Assembly (NCBI GenBank): GCA_027493545.1 | Contig: JAOSKR010000003.1 | Span: 243,360-307,359, forward strand | Direction: 5' to 3' | DNA length: 64,000 nucleotides | Source of the DNA: Roseovarius sp. | GTDB lineage: Bacteria; Pseudomonadota; Alphaproteobacteria; Rhodobacterales; Rhodobacteraceae | Part shown: piece after piece, positions 39,418 to 48,844 of the stretch | How the letters are laid out: each line of letters starts with the position of its first letter | Position numbering within the stretch: the stretch's first letter is position 1 | Notes under the pieces: model-generated | Seen by the model: the letters and a program-made list of their open reading frames with translations, nothing else | What the model was told of the DNA's origin: nothing | Databases searched by the model: none | Made by a program: the position numbers and the translations under genes

Positions 39418-40461
39418 ATGACCACGAGACGCAAGTTCCTGACCACTGCCGCATTGGGTGCCGCCGCCGCGCCGCTGGCCGCGCCTGCCATCGCCCAGTC
39501 GACGATCAAATGGCGCATGCAGACCTATGCCGGTGCCGCGCTTGCCGCCCACGTGGCCAAGCCCGCCATCGACCTGTTCAACAAGATTGCCGGCGACCGC
39601 ATGCAGATCGAGTTGTACAACGCCGACGAGATCGTGCCGACGGGCGAGCTTTTCCGGGCGATGCAGAGCGGCACCATTGACGCGGTGCAGTCGGACGACG
39701 ACTCCATGGCCTCGCCCACCGAGGTCACGGTCTTCGGCGGCTACTTCCCGTTGGCGCTGCGCTACAGCCTCGACGTGCCGGTGCTCTTCCACCGCTACGG
39801 GCTCGACGAGATCTGGAAGGAGGAATACGCCAAGGTGGGCGTACAGCACATCAGTGCCGGCGCCTGGGATCCGTGCAACTTCGCAACCAAGGATCCGATC
39901 CGCAGCCTTGCCGATCTCAACGGCAAGCGCATCTTCACCTTCCCGACGGCCGGCCGATTCCTGTCGCAGTTCGGTGTCGTGCCGGTCACCCTGCCCTGGG
40001 AGGATATCGAGGTGGCGCTGCAGACCGGCGAACTCGACGGCGTTGCCTGGTCGGGCATCACCGAGGACTACACGGTGGGCTGGGCCGATGTGACCAACTA
40101 CTTCGTGACCAACCCGATCTCGGGTGCGTGGATCGGCCATTTCTTCGCCAATCAGGGGCGCTGGGACGAACTGCCCGAGGATCTCAAGACGCTGCTCAAG
40201 GTCTGCTGCGATCAGTCGCACTATTACCGGCAGTACTGGTACTGGGGCGGCGAGGCCTATCTGCGCGTGAACGGCGACAAGATGAAACTGACCTCGATCC
40301 CCGACAATGAATGGGCGCAGGTCGAGGCGGCCGCCGAGAAGTTCTGGGAGGAGGTGGCCTCGCAATCCGAGGTGAAGGCCAAGGTCGTCGAGATCTTCAA
40401 GAGCTACAACGCCGACATGCGCCGCGCCGGACCGCCCTACCGCTACGGCGAAGAGACCTGA
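39418..40461 (+). CDS. TRAP transporter substrate-binding protein (DctP family, Tat signal)
   Basis: The 347-aa periplasmic protein has a twin-arginine signal TTRRKFLTTAALGAAAA with cleavage near AIAQS. The mature part is DctP-like: WRMQTYAGAALAAHVAKPAI, ADEIVPTGELFRAMQSGTID and LNGKRIFTFPTAGRFL. A cluster of aromatic residues (HYYRQYWYWGGEAYLR) could line the ligand site. TRAP systems generally take carboxylate- or sulfonate-bearing solutes. The ligand is probably the substrate of the ligase/dehydrogenase genes downstream. A hairpin follows the gene. Confidence 0.92.
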   Translation: MTTRRKFLTTAALGAAAAPLAAPAIAQSTIKWRMQTYAGAALAAHVAKPAIDLFNKIAGDRMQIELYNADEIVPTGELFRAMQSGTIDAVQSDDDSMASPTEVTVFGGYFPLALRYSLDVPVLFHRYGLDEIWKEEYAKVGVQHISAGAWDPCNFATKDPIRSLADLNGKRIFTFPTAGRFLSQFGVVPVTLPWEDIEVALQTGELDGVAWSGITEDYTVGWADVTNYFVTNPISGAWIGHFFANQGRWDELPEDLKTLLKVCCDQSHYYRQYWYWGGEAYLRVNGDKMKLTSIPDNEWAQVEAAAEKFWEEVASQSEVKAKVVEIFKSYNADMRRAGPPYRYGEET

Positions 40462-40480
40462 GGCACGCGCCCGCAATCCA

Positions 40481-40505
40481 GGAAGGCCCCGCGCGGGGGC
40501 CTTCC
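40481..40505 (+). terminator. Hairpin after the TRAP binding-protein gene
   Basis: A perfect 10-bp stem GGAAGGCCCC / GGGGCCTTCC with a 5-base loop sits in the 73-base gap before the ligase gene. No T run follows, so partial termination or mRNA stabilisation is more likely than full termination. Confidence 0.55.
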
Positions 40506-40534
40506 GATCCACACCGACATCAGGATAGACGTAA

Positions 40535-41897
40535 ATGCCGGGAACGCTGAGTTTTGATGATCTGAAGTCGAAGGTCGCCTCGGGCGAGGTCGACACCGTC
40601 ATCGTCTGCATCATCGACATGCAGGGGCGGCTGATGGGCAAGCGCCTGCACGCCCGCTATTTCGTCGATAGCGGCGCCAGGGAGACCCATTGCTGCAACT
40701 ACCTGATGGCCACCGATCTCGAGATGGCCACCCCCGGCGGCTATGCCTCGACCTCGTGGCAGGCGGGCTATGGCGACTATACCATGCGCCCCGATCTCAC
40801 AACGCTAAGGCCCGTCGCCTGGCATGAGGGCACGGTGCTGGTCTTTGCGACCTGCTTGACCATCACACGAATGCCGAGGTGCCGTTCTCGCCCCGTGCCA
40901 TGCTCAAGGCGCAGATCGCGCGCTGCCAGTCGCTGGGCTTCGATCCTGTGACCGCGGCGGAGCTCGAATTCTTCCTCTTTCAGGGCACGCACGACGAAAT
41001 CGCCGCGCGCGGCTTTCGCGACCTGCGCCCGATCTCGAGCTACAACGAGGACTACAACATCTTCCAGACCGGCAAGGAAGAGTTCGTCATGCGGCCCGTG
41101 CGCAACGGGCTCGTCGCGATGGGCATTCCCATCGAGGGCAGCAAGGGCGAGGCCGAGACCGGGCAGGGGGAACTCAACATCCGCTATGCCGGCGCGATGG
41201 ACACGGCCGATTACTACATCCTGGCCAAGCACGCACTCAAGGAGATCGCCCACCAGAACGGGTTGGCGGCGACCTTCATGCCGAAATGGCACCACGACAA
41301 GGTCGGCAGCGCCGCGCATATCCACCAGTCGCTGTGGCAGGGCGGCAAGAATGCGTTTCACGACGAGGGGCGCGAGATCGGCAAGTCCGAGCTCATGGAT
41401 CATTACCTCGCCGGACTGATGGCCTATGCCGCCGACTACACCTTCTTCATGGCGCCCTATGTCAACAGCTACAAGCGCTTTGCCAAGGCGTCCTTTGCCC
41501 CCACCCAGATCGTGTGGTCGGTCGACAACCGCACAGCCGCCTTTCGCATCTGCGGCGAGGGGACCAGTGCGGTCCGGATCGAATGCCGCACACCGGGCGC
41601 CGACATGAACCCCTACCGGCGCAGGCGGCGATGCTGGCGGCAGGGCTGAAGGGGATCGAAGAAAAGCTGCCGCTGGCGGCGCCCTATCGCGGCGACGCCT
41701 ATTCCGACGACGAGAAGAACCACATCCCGCGCACCCTGCGCGACGCGCGCGAGGCTCTGGTCGCCTCGGACATGCTGCGCGAGGCGTTCGGGGATGCGGT
41801 GGTCGACCACTACGCCCGCGCCGCCGAATGGGAGCTCGAGGAGTTCGACCGCGTGGTGACAGACTGGGAAATCGCCCGCGGCTTCGAGCGGGCCTGA
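40535..41897 (+). CDS. Glutamine-synthetase family gamma-glutamyl-amine ligase (two apparent one-base deletions)
   Basis: The protein belongs to the class I glutamine synthetase family but is of the catabolic, GlnT/PuuA-like kind that joins glutamate to an amine rather than ammonia. Active-site blocks are AAELEFFLF, TGQGELNIRY, HDKVGSAAHIHQSLW, NSYKRF and VDNRTAAFRI, carrying the metal-binding Glu and His residues and the ATP site. The frame is broken near 40855 (one base missing before DHHTNAEVPFSPRAM) and near 41616 (one base missing in NPYLAQAAML). Corrected length is about 454 aa. It lies between a TRAP importer and two dehydrogenases. The amine substrate is unknown. Confidence 0.85.
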
Positions 41898-41912
41898 ACG
41901 GAACCGAACGAC

Positions 41913-43292
41913 ATGACGACACTGAGATGCATCTCGCCGATCGACGGATCAGTCTTTGCCACGCGCGAGACGCTTTCGGCGCAGGCCGCGCAGGCCGCCG
42001 CCGGACGCGCGCGCGCCGCCCAGCCCGGCTGGGCCGCGCGGCCCTTGCAGGAGCGCATCGAGCTGGTGCTGGCGGGCGTCGCCGCCGTGGGTGCCATGAA
42101 CGACGAGATCGTGCCGGAACTGGCGCGGATGATGGGCCGCCCGATCCGCTATGGCGGCGAGTTCCGCGGCTTCGACGAGCGCGCGCAGCACATGGCGGCG
42201 ATCGCCCGGGGCGCGCTCGCCGACATCGACGTGGGCGAGGACGCGACGTTCAAACGCTACATCCGCCGCGTCCCGCAGGGCGTCGTGTTCGTGGTGGCGC
42301 CGTGGAACTATCCCTACATGACCGCGATCAACACCGTCGCGCCGGCGCTGATCGCCGGCAACACGGTGATGCTCAAGCACGCCACCCAGACGCTGCTGGT
42401 GGGTGAGCGCATGGCGCAGGCGTTCCATTCGGCCGGGGTGCCCGAGGACGTCTTTCAGAACGTCTTTCTCGATCACGACACCACCGCCGGGCTGATCGCG
42501 GCCCGTGCTTTTGATTTCGTCAACTTCACCGGCTCGGTCGCGGGCGGGCAGGCGATGGAGCGCGCCGCCGCCGGCACCTTCACCGGGCTGGGGCTGGAAC
42601 TGGGCGGCAAGGATCCGGGCTATGTCGCCGAGGATGCCGACATCGGCGCCGCCGCCGAGACGCTGATCGACGCGGCGATGTTCAACTCCGGCCAGTGCTG
42701 CTGCGGCATCGAGCGCATCTATGTTCACGAACGCCACTTCGACGATTTCGTCGCCCGCTCGGTCGCGATCGTTCAGGGCTACCGGCTGGGCGACCCGCTC
42801 GATCCCGAGACGACGCTGGGGCCGATGGCCAGCTCGCGTTTCGCTGCCGAGGTGCGCGCCCAGACCGCCGAGGCGGTGGCGGCGGGCGCGATGGCGCATA
42901 TTCCGACATTCGCGCAGGACGACGGCGGCGCCTATCTGAGCCCGCAGATACTCACGCGCGTCAGCCACGAGATGCGGGTGATGCGCGACGAAAGCTTCGG
43001 TCCGGTGGTGGGGATCATGGCCGTGAGCGGCGACGACGAGGCGATCGCGCTGATGAACGACAGCGAGTTCGGCCTCACCGCCAGCATCTGGACCGCCGAC
43101 CCCGACCGCGCCGCACGGATCGGCGACCGTGTTGAGACCGGCACCGTGTTCATGAACCGCGCCGACTATCTCGACCCTGGCCTGTGCTGGACCGGCTGCA
43201 AGAACACCGGGCGCGGCGGCGCGCTGTCGCAGATCGGCTATCACAACCTCACGCGCCCCAAATCCTACCATCTGAAAAAGGTGACCTCATGA
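41913..43292 (+). CDS. NAD(P)-dependent aldehyde dehydrogenase
   Basis: The 459-aa enzyme has ALDH hallmarks: VPQGVVFVVAPWNYPYMTAIN near the cofactor site, GLGLELGGKDPGYV with the general-base Glu, and the catalytic Cys in FNSGQCCCGIERIYVH. The substrate of this subfamily cannot be told. Position after the ligase and directly before an alcohol dehydrogenase (ATGA overlap at 43289) suggests it oxidises the aldehyde made by that enzyme. Frame is intact. Confidence 0.92.
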   Translation: MTTLRCISPIDGSVFATRETLSAQAAQAAAGRARAAQPGWAARPLQERIELVLAGVAAVGAMNDEIVPELARMMGRPIRYGGEFRGFDERAQHMAAIARGALADIDVGEDATFKRYIRRVPQGVVFVVAPWNYPYMTAINTVAPALIAGNTVMLKHATQTLLVGERMAQAFHSAGVPEDVFQNVFLDHDTTAGLIAARAFDFVNFTGSVAGGQAMERAAAGTFTGLGLELGGKDPGYVAEDADIGAAAETLIDAAMFNSGQCCCGIERIYVHERHFDDFVARSVAIVQGYRLGDPLDPETTLGPMASSRFAAEVRAQTAEAVAAGAMAHIPTFAQDDGGAYLSPQILTRVSHEMRVMRDESFGPVVGIMAVSGDDEAIALMNDSEFGLTASIWTADPDRAARIGDRVETGTVFMNRADYLDPGLCWTGCKNTGRGGALSQIGYHNLTRPKSYHLKKVTS

Positions 43293-44434
43293 CCCTGGTT
43301 GCAAACTGGTCCTATCCCACGGCGGTAAAATTCGGCGCCGGCCGGATCGCGGAATTGCCCGCGGCCTGTGCGCAGGCAGGCATTTCCCGTCCGCTGTTGG
43401 TGACCGATCGCGGGCTCGCCGCGCTGCCGGTGACCGCGCGCGCGCTCGACATCATGGACGAAGCCGGCATGGGGCGGGCGATATTCTCCGAGGTCGATCC
43501 CAACCCCAACGAGGTCAACCTCGCCGCCGGGGTCGAGGCGTTCCGCGCCGGCGGTCATGACGGGGTGATCGCGTTCGGCGGCGGCTCCGGGCTCGATCTG
43601 GGCAAGATGGTGGCCTTCATGTCGGGCCAGACCCGGCCGGTGTGGGATTTCGAGGATGTGGGCGACTGGTGGACGCGCGCCGACGCGAGCGCCATCGCCC
43701 CGATCGTCGCCGTGCCGACCACCGCCGGCACCGGCTCGGAGATGGGGCGCGCCAGCGTCATCACCAACTCCGCGACCCACGCCAAGAAGATCATCTTTCA
43801 CCCCAAAGTGCTGCCGACGGTGGTGATCTGCGATCCCGAACTCACCGTGGGCATGCCGCGCACGATCACCGCCGGAACCGGGCTAGATGCGCTCGCCCAT
43901 TGCGTCGAGGCGTTCTCGAGTCCGCATTACCACCCGATGAGCCAGGGCATCGCGCTCGAGGGGATGCGGCTGGTGATCGAGAACCTGCCGCGCGCCTTCG
44001 ACGACGGCTCCGACATCGAGGCCCGCGCCCAGATGATGAGCGCCGCCGCGATGGGCGCGGTCGCGTTTCAGAAGGGGCTGGGCGCGATTCATGCCATGAG
44101 CCACCCGGTGGGCGCGCATTTCAACACCCATCACGGCACCACCAACGCCGTCTGCATGCCGGCGGTGCTGGAGTTCAACGCACCCGCCATCGCCGCACGC
44201 TTCGACCGCGCCGCGCCCTATCTGGGCGTCAAGGGCGGCTTTGACGGGTTTCGCGTCTTCGTACAGGAGTTCAACGACCGTTTCGACATCCCGCGCGGGC
44301 TGTCGGCACTGGGGGTAACGGCCGCGGCGATCCCCGATCTGGTCCGCGACGCGCTGAGTGATCCCTCCTGCGGCGGCAACCCGGTGCCATTGACCGAGAA
44401 AAACCTGACCGCGCTCTTCAACGCCGCGCTCTGA
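43289..44434 (+). CDS. Iron-containing alcohol dehydrogenase
   Basis: This 381-aa group III alcohol dehydrogenase has the NAD motif FGGGSGLDLGKMVAFM, PTTAGTGSEMGRASVIT, and the Fe-binding Asp and His residues in TGLDALAHCVEAF and GAIHAMSHPVGAHFNTHHG. It would oxidise a primary alcohol to the aldehyde used by the preceding enzyme. The ATG at 43289 overlaps the ALDH stop; upstream in-frame sequence lies inside ALDH. It is the last gene of the operon, followed by a hairpin. Confidence 0.92.
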   Translation: MTLVANWSYPTAVKFGAGRIAELPAACAQAGISRPLLVTDRGLAALPVTARALDIMDEAGMGRAIFSEVDPNPNEVNLAAGVEAFRAGGHDGVIAFGGGSGLDLGKMVAFMSGQTRPVWDFEDVGDWWTRADASAIAPIVAVPTTAGTGSEMGRASVITNSATHAKKIIFHPKVLPTVVICDPELTVGMPRTITAGTGLDALAHCVEAFSSPHYHPMSQGIALEGMRLVIENLPRAFDDGSDIEARAQMMSAAAMGAVAFQKGLGAIHAMSHPVGAHFNTHHGTTNAVCMPAVLEFNAPAIAARFDRAAPYLGVKGGFDGFRVFVQEFNDRFDIPRGLSALGVTAAAIPDLVRDALSDPSCGGNPVPLTEKNLTALFNAAL

Positions 44435-44442
44435 GCCGTCGG

Positions 44443-44463
44443 GGCCGGGCCTCGCGCCCGGCC
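44443..44463. terminator. Bidirectional terminator-like hairpin between convergent genes
   Basis: An 8-bp stem GGCCGGGC / GCCCGGCC with a 5-base loop lies between the Fe-alcohol dehydrogenase stop and the stop of the convergent nucleotide-sugar dehydratase gene. Only a short TT follows, so strength is uncertain. Confidence 0.5.
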
Positions 44464-44487
44464 TTCACCGTCCGGCACGGGGCGGGG

Positions 44488-46442
44488 TCAGGTGCCCACG
44501 AGTTCCAGCTCGATCTGGCGATGATGGTTGCGGGCGGCGTTCCAGATCAGGTCATGCACCCCGTCGCCATTGGGCTGATAGGCCAGCGGCGCCTCGAGGA
44601 ATATCCGGCGGATTTCGGGCAGGTCGAAGCCCTGGCAGGCACGCCAGAGCCGGTCGAGCAGGCGTTCCACCTCGGCCCTGCTCAGCGCCACCTCGGTCGC
44701 GGTCATGATGCGCGGATGCTCGGTGCCGCGCGGGTTTTCGCCGATCAGCAGCTCCTCATAGAGCTTCTCGCCCTTGTTCAGCCCGACGATGCGGATCGCG
44801 ATGTCGCCGCGGGCGGCATCGGGGGCATCGTCTTCGACGATATAGGGCTTCAGCCCGTGCAGCCGGATCATGGTCTGCGCCAGATCGAGGATGCGCACCG
44901 GCTCGCCCATGTCGAGCACGAAGACGTCGCCGCCGCGTGCCATCGCGCCGGCCTGGATCACCAGTTGCGAGGCTTCGGGGATGGTCATGAAGAAGCGGGT
45001 GATGTCGCGATGCGTCACCGTGACCGGCCCGCCCTGTTCGATCTGGGCGCGAAAGCGCGGGATGACCGAACCGGACGAGCCCAGCACATTGCCGAAACGC
45101 ACCATCGAGAAGGTGGTGCGCCTGGTCTCCTGCGCCAGCGCCTGACAGATCAGTTCGGCCATGCGTTTCGAGGCGCCCATGAAATTCGTCGGGCGCACCG
45201 CCTTGTCGGTGGAGATCAGGATGAAGTTCTCCACCCCCAGATTGGCTGCGGCCTCGGCGATCACCTTGGTGCCGAAGACGTTGTTGCGGATGCCCTCGAC
45301 GACGTTTTCCTCGACCAGCACCACATGCTTGTAGGCGGCGGCGTGGATAGACGGTCTGCACGCCGAAACTGCGCAGGATGGCGCGTACCCGCCCGGGGTT
45401 CTGGACCGAGCCGAGTACCGGCTCGACGGGCAGGCTGCGCCCCTCCCGCTCCAGCGTCTCCCTCAGTTCGTTGGCGATGGTGTAAAGGGCGAATTCCGAT
45501 ACCTCGAGCAGCACCAGCGCTGCCGGGTCGTGGCGGATGATCTGGCGGCAGAGTTCGGAACCGATCGAGCCGCCGGCGCCCGACACCAGCACCACCTTGC
45601 CGGTGATATCGTGCCCCATCAGGTCGGTGCGCGGCGGCACCGGTTCGCGGCCGAGCAGATCCTCGGGCGTCACCCGGCGCAGGTCGCTGTAGGTGGCGCG
45701 GCCGTCGACGATGTCGGCGATGCCGGGAATGGTGCGGATCTCGATGCCCAGCGATTCGATCTTCGCGACGATCTCGCGCCGCCGCGCCCGGCTGGTGCTG
45801 GGGATGGCCAGAAGGATGCAGCGGATGTTCATCCGCTCGATGAGCTGCGGCAGTTGATCGGGGGCAAAGACCTGCTTGCCCTCGACCCAGTTCCGCTGCA
45901 ATCCCGGGTCGTCGTCGACGAAGGCCTGTGGCGCGTATTCGCAGTCATGTGCCAGCGCGCTCACCAACTGGCGCCCGGCCTCGCCCGCGCCGTAGATGAT
46001 CACGGGCTGCCGGTTGCCCAGCCTGGTATTGCGGAACAGGCTCTGCATCAGGAACCGCAGGCCGGCGGTCGTCAGGAAAAGCAGCAGCGCATAGATGCCC
46101 GGAACCGAGCGCGGCACCGGCGCCGACAGCAGCTGAGAACTGATGAAGAGGACCACGGACGAAGCCAGAACCCCGATCAGGATCGCCTTCAGCGCGTGTC
46201 CGGTGATGTAGCGGATGACGGAACGGTAAAGCCCCAGCGCGTAAAAAAACGGCGGGTGTGACGAGGATTGTCGGCAACAGCGCCTGCCGGGCGGTGGCGC
46301 TGGCAAGGAAGGACGCATTTTCCAGCCGCAACGACATCGCGGCAATGAAACAGATCAACACCAGCGTGGTGTCGGTCAGCATCTGAATGGCGCGTTTGGT
46401 GCGCCGGTCCAGTCTGGTAAGCTTGGAAAGTAAGCTGTTCAT
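44488..46442 (-). CDS. Membrane-bound nucleotide-sugar 4,6-dehydratase/epimerase of the CapD/WbpM/PglF type (two apparent one-base insertions)
   Basis: Such enzymes convert UDP-GlcNAc to a 4-keto-6-deoxy sugar for surface polysaccharide. Four N-terminal helices are followed by a first nucleotide-binding block VIIYGAGEAGRQLVSAL. The catalytic SDR domain has VLVSGAGGSIGSELCRQI and STDKAVRPTNFMGASKR. The active site is Met-x-x-x-Lys instead of Tyr-x-x-x-Lys, as in WbpM and PglF. An extra A in the A7 run at 46243-46249 and an extra base near 45343-45347 split the frame; corrected length is about 650 aa. The ATG at 46442 gives MNSLLSKLTRLDRR. Confidence 0.88.
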
Positions 46443-46722
46443 CGGTCTGCCTGTCCCGAAAATCCGCGCTGGAAACCCGAGTTCAACCCGTAAAGGAGAC
46501 TCGCACAACCCGCAATTGATTGATGCCGTTCCGCGTCAGGTGCGCTAATTTCCGCCAAAAAGAAATGCGTTCCTCCGATAATGCCGCCGAAGAGATGCAC
46601 GTGCTCCATGACACCCGGGTACCGGTCTTGTCAAACCATACCGTCCCGGCCGAGGCGCCGAAGATCGGGCCGTGGCATGATGGATACCGCCGGCCTGCCG
46701 CCGAGGGGAGTGGCGCTCGCCA

Positions 46723-47235
46723 TCACGCCCGGAGGACATGATCGGCAGGCACGGCGACCCGGATTTGTCGCTCGGCGATCTCGAGCAATAGCCAGACGCG
46801 CCGGTCCGCTTCGATGCTCTCGATCCGGCCCACGAAATCGGCGAACGGTCCTCTTGTGACCGTGATCGTGTCGCCGGTTTCCATCTCGTCGGCCGGTATC
46901 AGCCGGTCCTCGTCGTCGCAACGCCGCCGCAGCGCATCGATGAAGTCGCCAGGAACCGCCGCGGGCATGGTGCCGCTGCCAACCACCCGGGAGATGCCGA
47001 ATGTGGAGTTGACCGCGCGCAGTCCGGTTCCGGCGATGTCGAGCGACACGAAAAGGTAGCCGGGAAAGAGTGGCCGCATCCGCGTGACAAAACGGCCCCT
47101 CGCGCGTCGCGTCTCCTCCTGCTGGGGCAGGAACGTCTCGAACCCCTGCCGTAACAGGTTGCGCTGGGCAATCCGGTGACTGTTGGGCTTGAATTGCGCG
47201 ACAAACCATGCGGTGCCGTGATGGTGGTTCGTCAT
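46723..47235 (-). CDS. NusG/RfaH-like transcription antitermination factor
   Basis: This 170-aa protein is a NusG paralogue of the RfaH/LoaP/UpxY kind. The N-terminal NGN domain reads TAWFVAQFKPNSHRIAQRNL, then MRPLFPGYLFVSLD. The C-terminal KOW domain contains GDTITVTRGPFADFVGRIES. Paralogues of this type act on one or a few long polysaccharide operons, which fits the neighbouring sugar dehydratase gene. The ATG at 47235 follows GGGAGA; a longer in-frame start at 47304 would run through a large hairpin and is less likely. About 280 bases separate it from the dehydratase gene. Confidence 0.88.
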   Translation of the reverse strand: MTNHHHGTAWFVAQFKPNSHRIAQRNLLRQGFETFLPQQEETRRARGRFVTRMRPLFPGYLFVSLDIAGTGLRAVNSTFGISRVVGSGTMPAAVPGDFIDALRRRCDDEDRLIPADEMETGDTITVTRGPFADFVGRIESIEADRRVWLLLEIAERQIRVAVPADHVLRA

Positions 47236-47245
47236 CCGTCTCCCA

Positions 47246-47278
47246 GCTCTGGCCGCGACGTCACGTCGCGGCCAGAGC
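47246..47278. repeat. Perfect 15-bp inverted repeat in front of the NusG/RfaH-like gene
   Basis: GCTCTGGCCGCGACG is followed by a 3-base loop and its exact reverse complement. It lies between matB and the NusG-like gene, immediately before the latter's Shine-Dalgarno sequence. There is no T tract. It could terminate the mat transcript, or act in the 5' leader of the antiterminator gene. Confidence 0.75.
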
Positions 47279-47324
47279 ATGTACGTAAACCCGTTGCGGT
47301 TCAACCCCCCTATACGGGTGCCGC

Positions 47325-48841
47325 TCAGGCGGGCGTGAACATGTCCTTGTGGCGCTCGCGCAGGATGGCCTTTTGCACCTTGCCCATGGTGTTGCGCGGC
47401 AACTCGTCGATGGCCAGATACGCCCGTGGCTGCTTGAACCGCGCCAGCGTCTTGCGCGCGGCCTCGGCGATCGCATCGAGGTCCGGCGTGGCGCCGGGCT
47501 CGGCCACGATGAGCGCGACCGGCGTTTCGCCGAAATCGCGATGCGGGACGCCGATCACCGCCGATTCCAGCACCCCGGGCTGGTCGTCGATCACCAGTTC
47601 GATTTCCTTGGGATAGATGTTGTAGCCGCCCGAGATGATCAGATCCTTCCCGCGCCCGACGATCTGCAGATAACCGTCCGCGTCGAAGCTGCCCAGATCG
47701 CCGGTGATGAAAAAGCCGTCCTCGCGCATCTCGGCGGCGGTCTTTTCCGGCATCTGCCAGTAGCCCTGAAAGACGTTGGGTCCGCGCACCTCGATCTGCC
47801 CGACCTCGCCCGGGGGCAGGATGGCGCCGGTTGCCGGGTCGGTAACCTTGACCTCGACCCCCGGCAGGGGCAGCCCGACGGTGCCGGGACGGCGTTCGCC
47901 ATCATAGGGGTTGGAGGTGTTCATGTTGGTCTCGGTCATGCCGTAGCGTTCGAGGATGCGGTGGCCGGTGCGGGCCTCGAAGCGGCTGTGCGTCTCGGCC
48001 AGGAGCGGCGCGCTGCCGGAGACGAAAAGGCGCATGTGCCGGGTGAGGTCGCGGTCAAGTCGCGGATCGTCCAGGAGCCTTGTGTAGAAGGTCGGCACCC
48101 CCATCATCGCGGTGGCCCGCGGCAGTGCGTCGATCACCGCGTCAAGGTCGAATTTCGGCAAGAAGATCATCGAGCCACCGACGGCGAGGATCACGTTGGT
48201 AGCAACAAACAGCCCGTGGGTGTGAAAGATCGGCAGCGCGTGCAGCAGCACGTCTTGCCCCGAGAACCGCCAGATATCGGCCAGCGCCTGCGCGTTCGAG
48301 AGCAGGTTGGCGTGGCTCAGCATCGCGCCCTTCGAGCGCCCGGTGGTGCCCGAGGTGTAGAGAAAGGCAGCCAGGTCGCCGGGTTCGCGCGCCACGGTGT
48401 CGAACGTGTCGGGCTGGCCCCGCGCGGCCTCGGCAAGGGTGCCCCCGCCGGTGGCGTCGAGCGTGGCGAGGCGCGCCCCTGCGTCTCGGCCATCGGTGCC
48501 AGCGCCCCGGCACGCGCGGGATCGCAGACCAGCATCCGCGCGCCGCTGTCCCCGACGAAATAGGCCAGCTCGTCGCCGGTATAGCCGGTGTTGAGCGGCA
48601 GAAAGATCACGCCGGCCTGCACGCAGGCGGCATAGAGCGCCAGCGCCAGCGGCGATTTCTCGATCTGCGCCGCCAACCGGTCGCCGGGCCTCAGCCCGGC
48701 TTCGGTCAGCGCCCGGGCGATGCGCGCGGTCTGCGCCAGAAACCCGGCATAGGTCAGGCGATCGCCTCCCGGCAGATGCAGAAAGGGATCGTCGCGCCCG
48801 GCATGGGGTGCGAAGAGCGCATCGAAAAGCGCGTTGGCCAT
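47325..48841 (-). CDS. matB: Malonyl-CoA synthetase MatB (apparent one-base deletion)
   Basis: MatB activates malonate to malonyl-CoA with ATP. The AMP-binding signature is FLYTSGTTGRSKGAMLSH, later motifs are ERYGMTETNMNTSNPY and FFITGDLGSFDADGYL, and the catalytic Lys lies in RNTMGKVQKAILRE. ERYGMTETNMNTSNPY is typical of malonyl-CoA synthetases. The frame breaks in the C4 run at 48476-48479, where one base is missing; corrected length is about 505 aa. It is the last gene of the matPQMAB operon, three bases after matA. Confidence 0.9.
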
Positions 48842-48844
48842 CGG

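Noticed and set aside
37810-40641. 943-codon open frame on the minus strand
   Set aside because: His-, Arg- and Asp-rich shadow of the TRAP permease and binding-protein genes, which are clear on the + strand.
41949-43271. 440-codon minus-strand frame opposite the aldehyde dehydrogenase gene
   Set aside because: Shadow frame with no domain; the + strand protein has all ALDH motifs.
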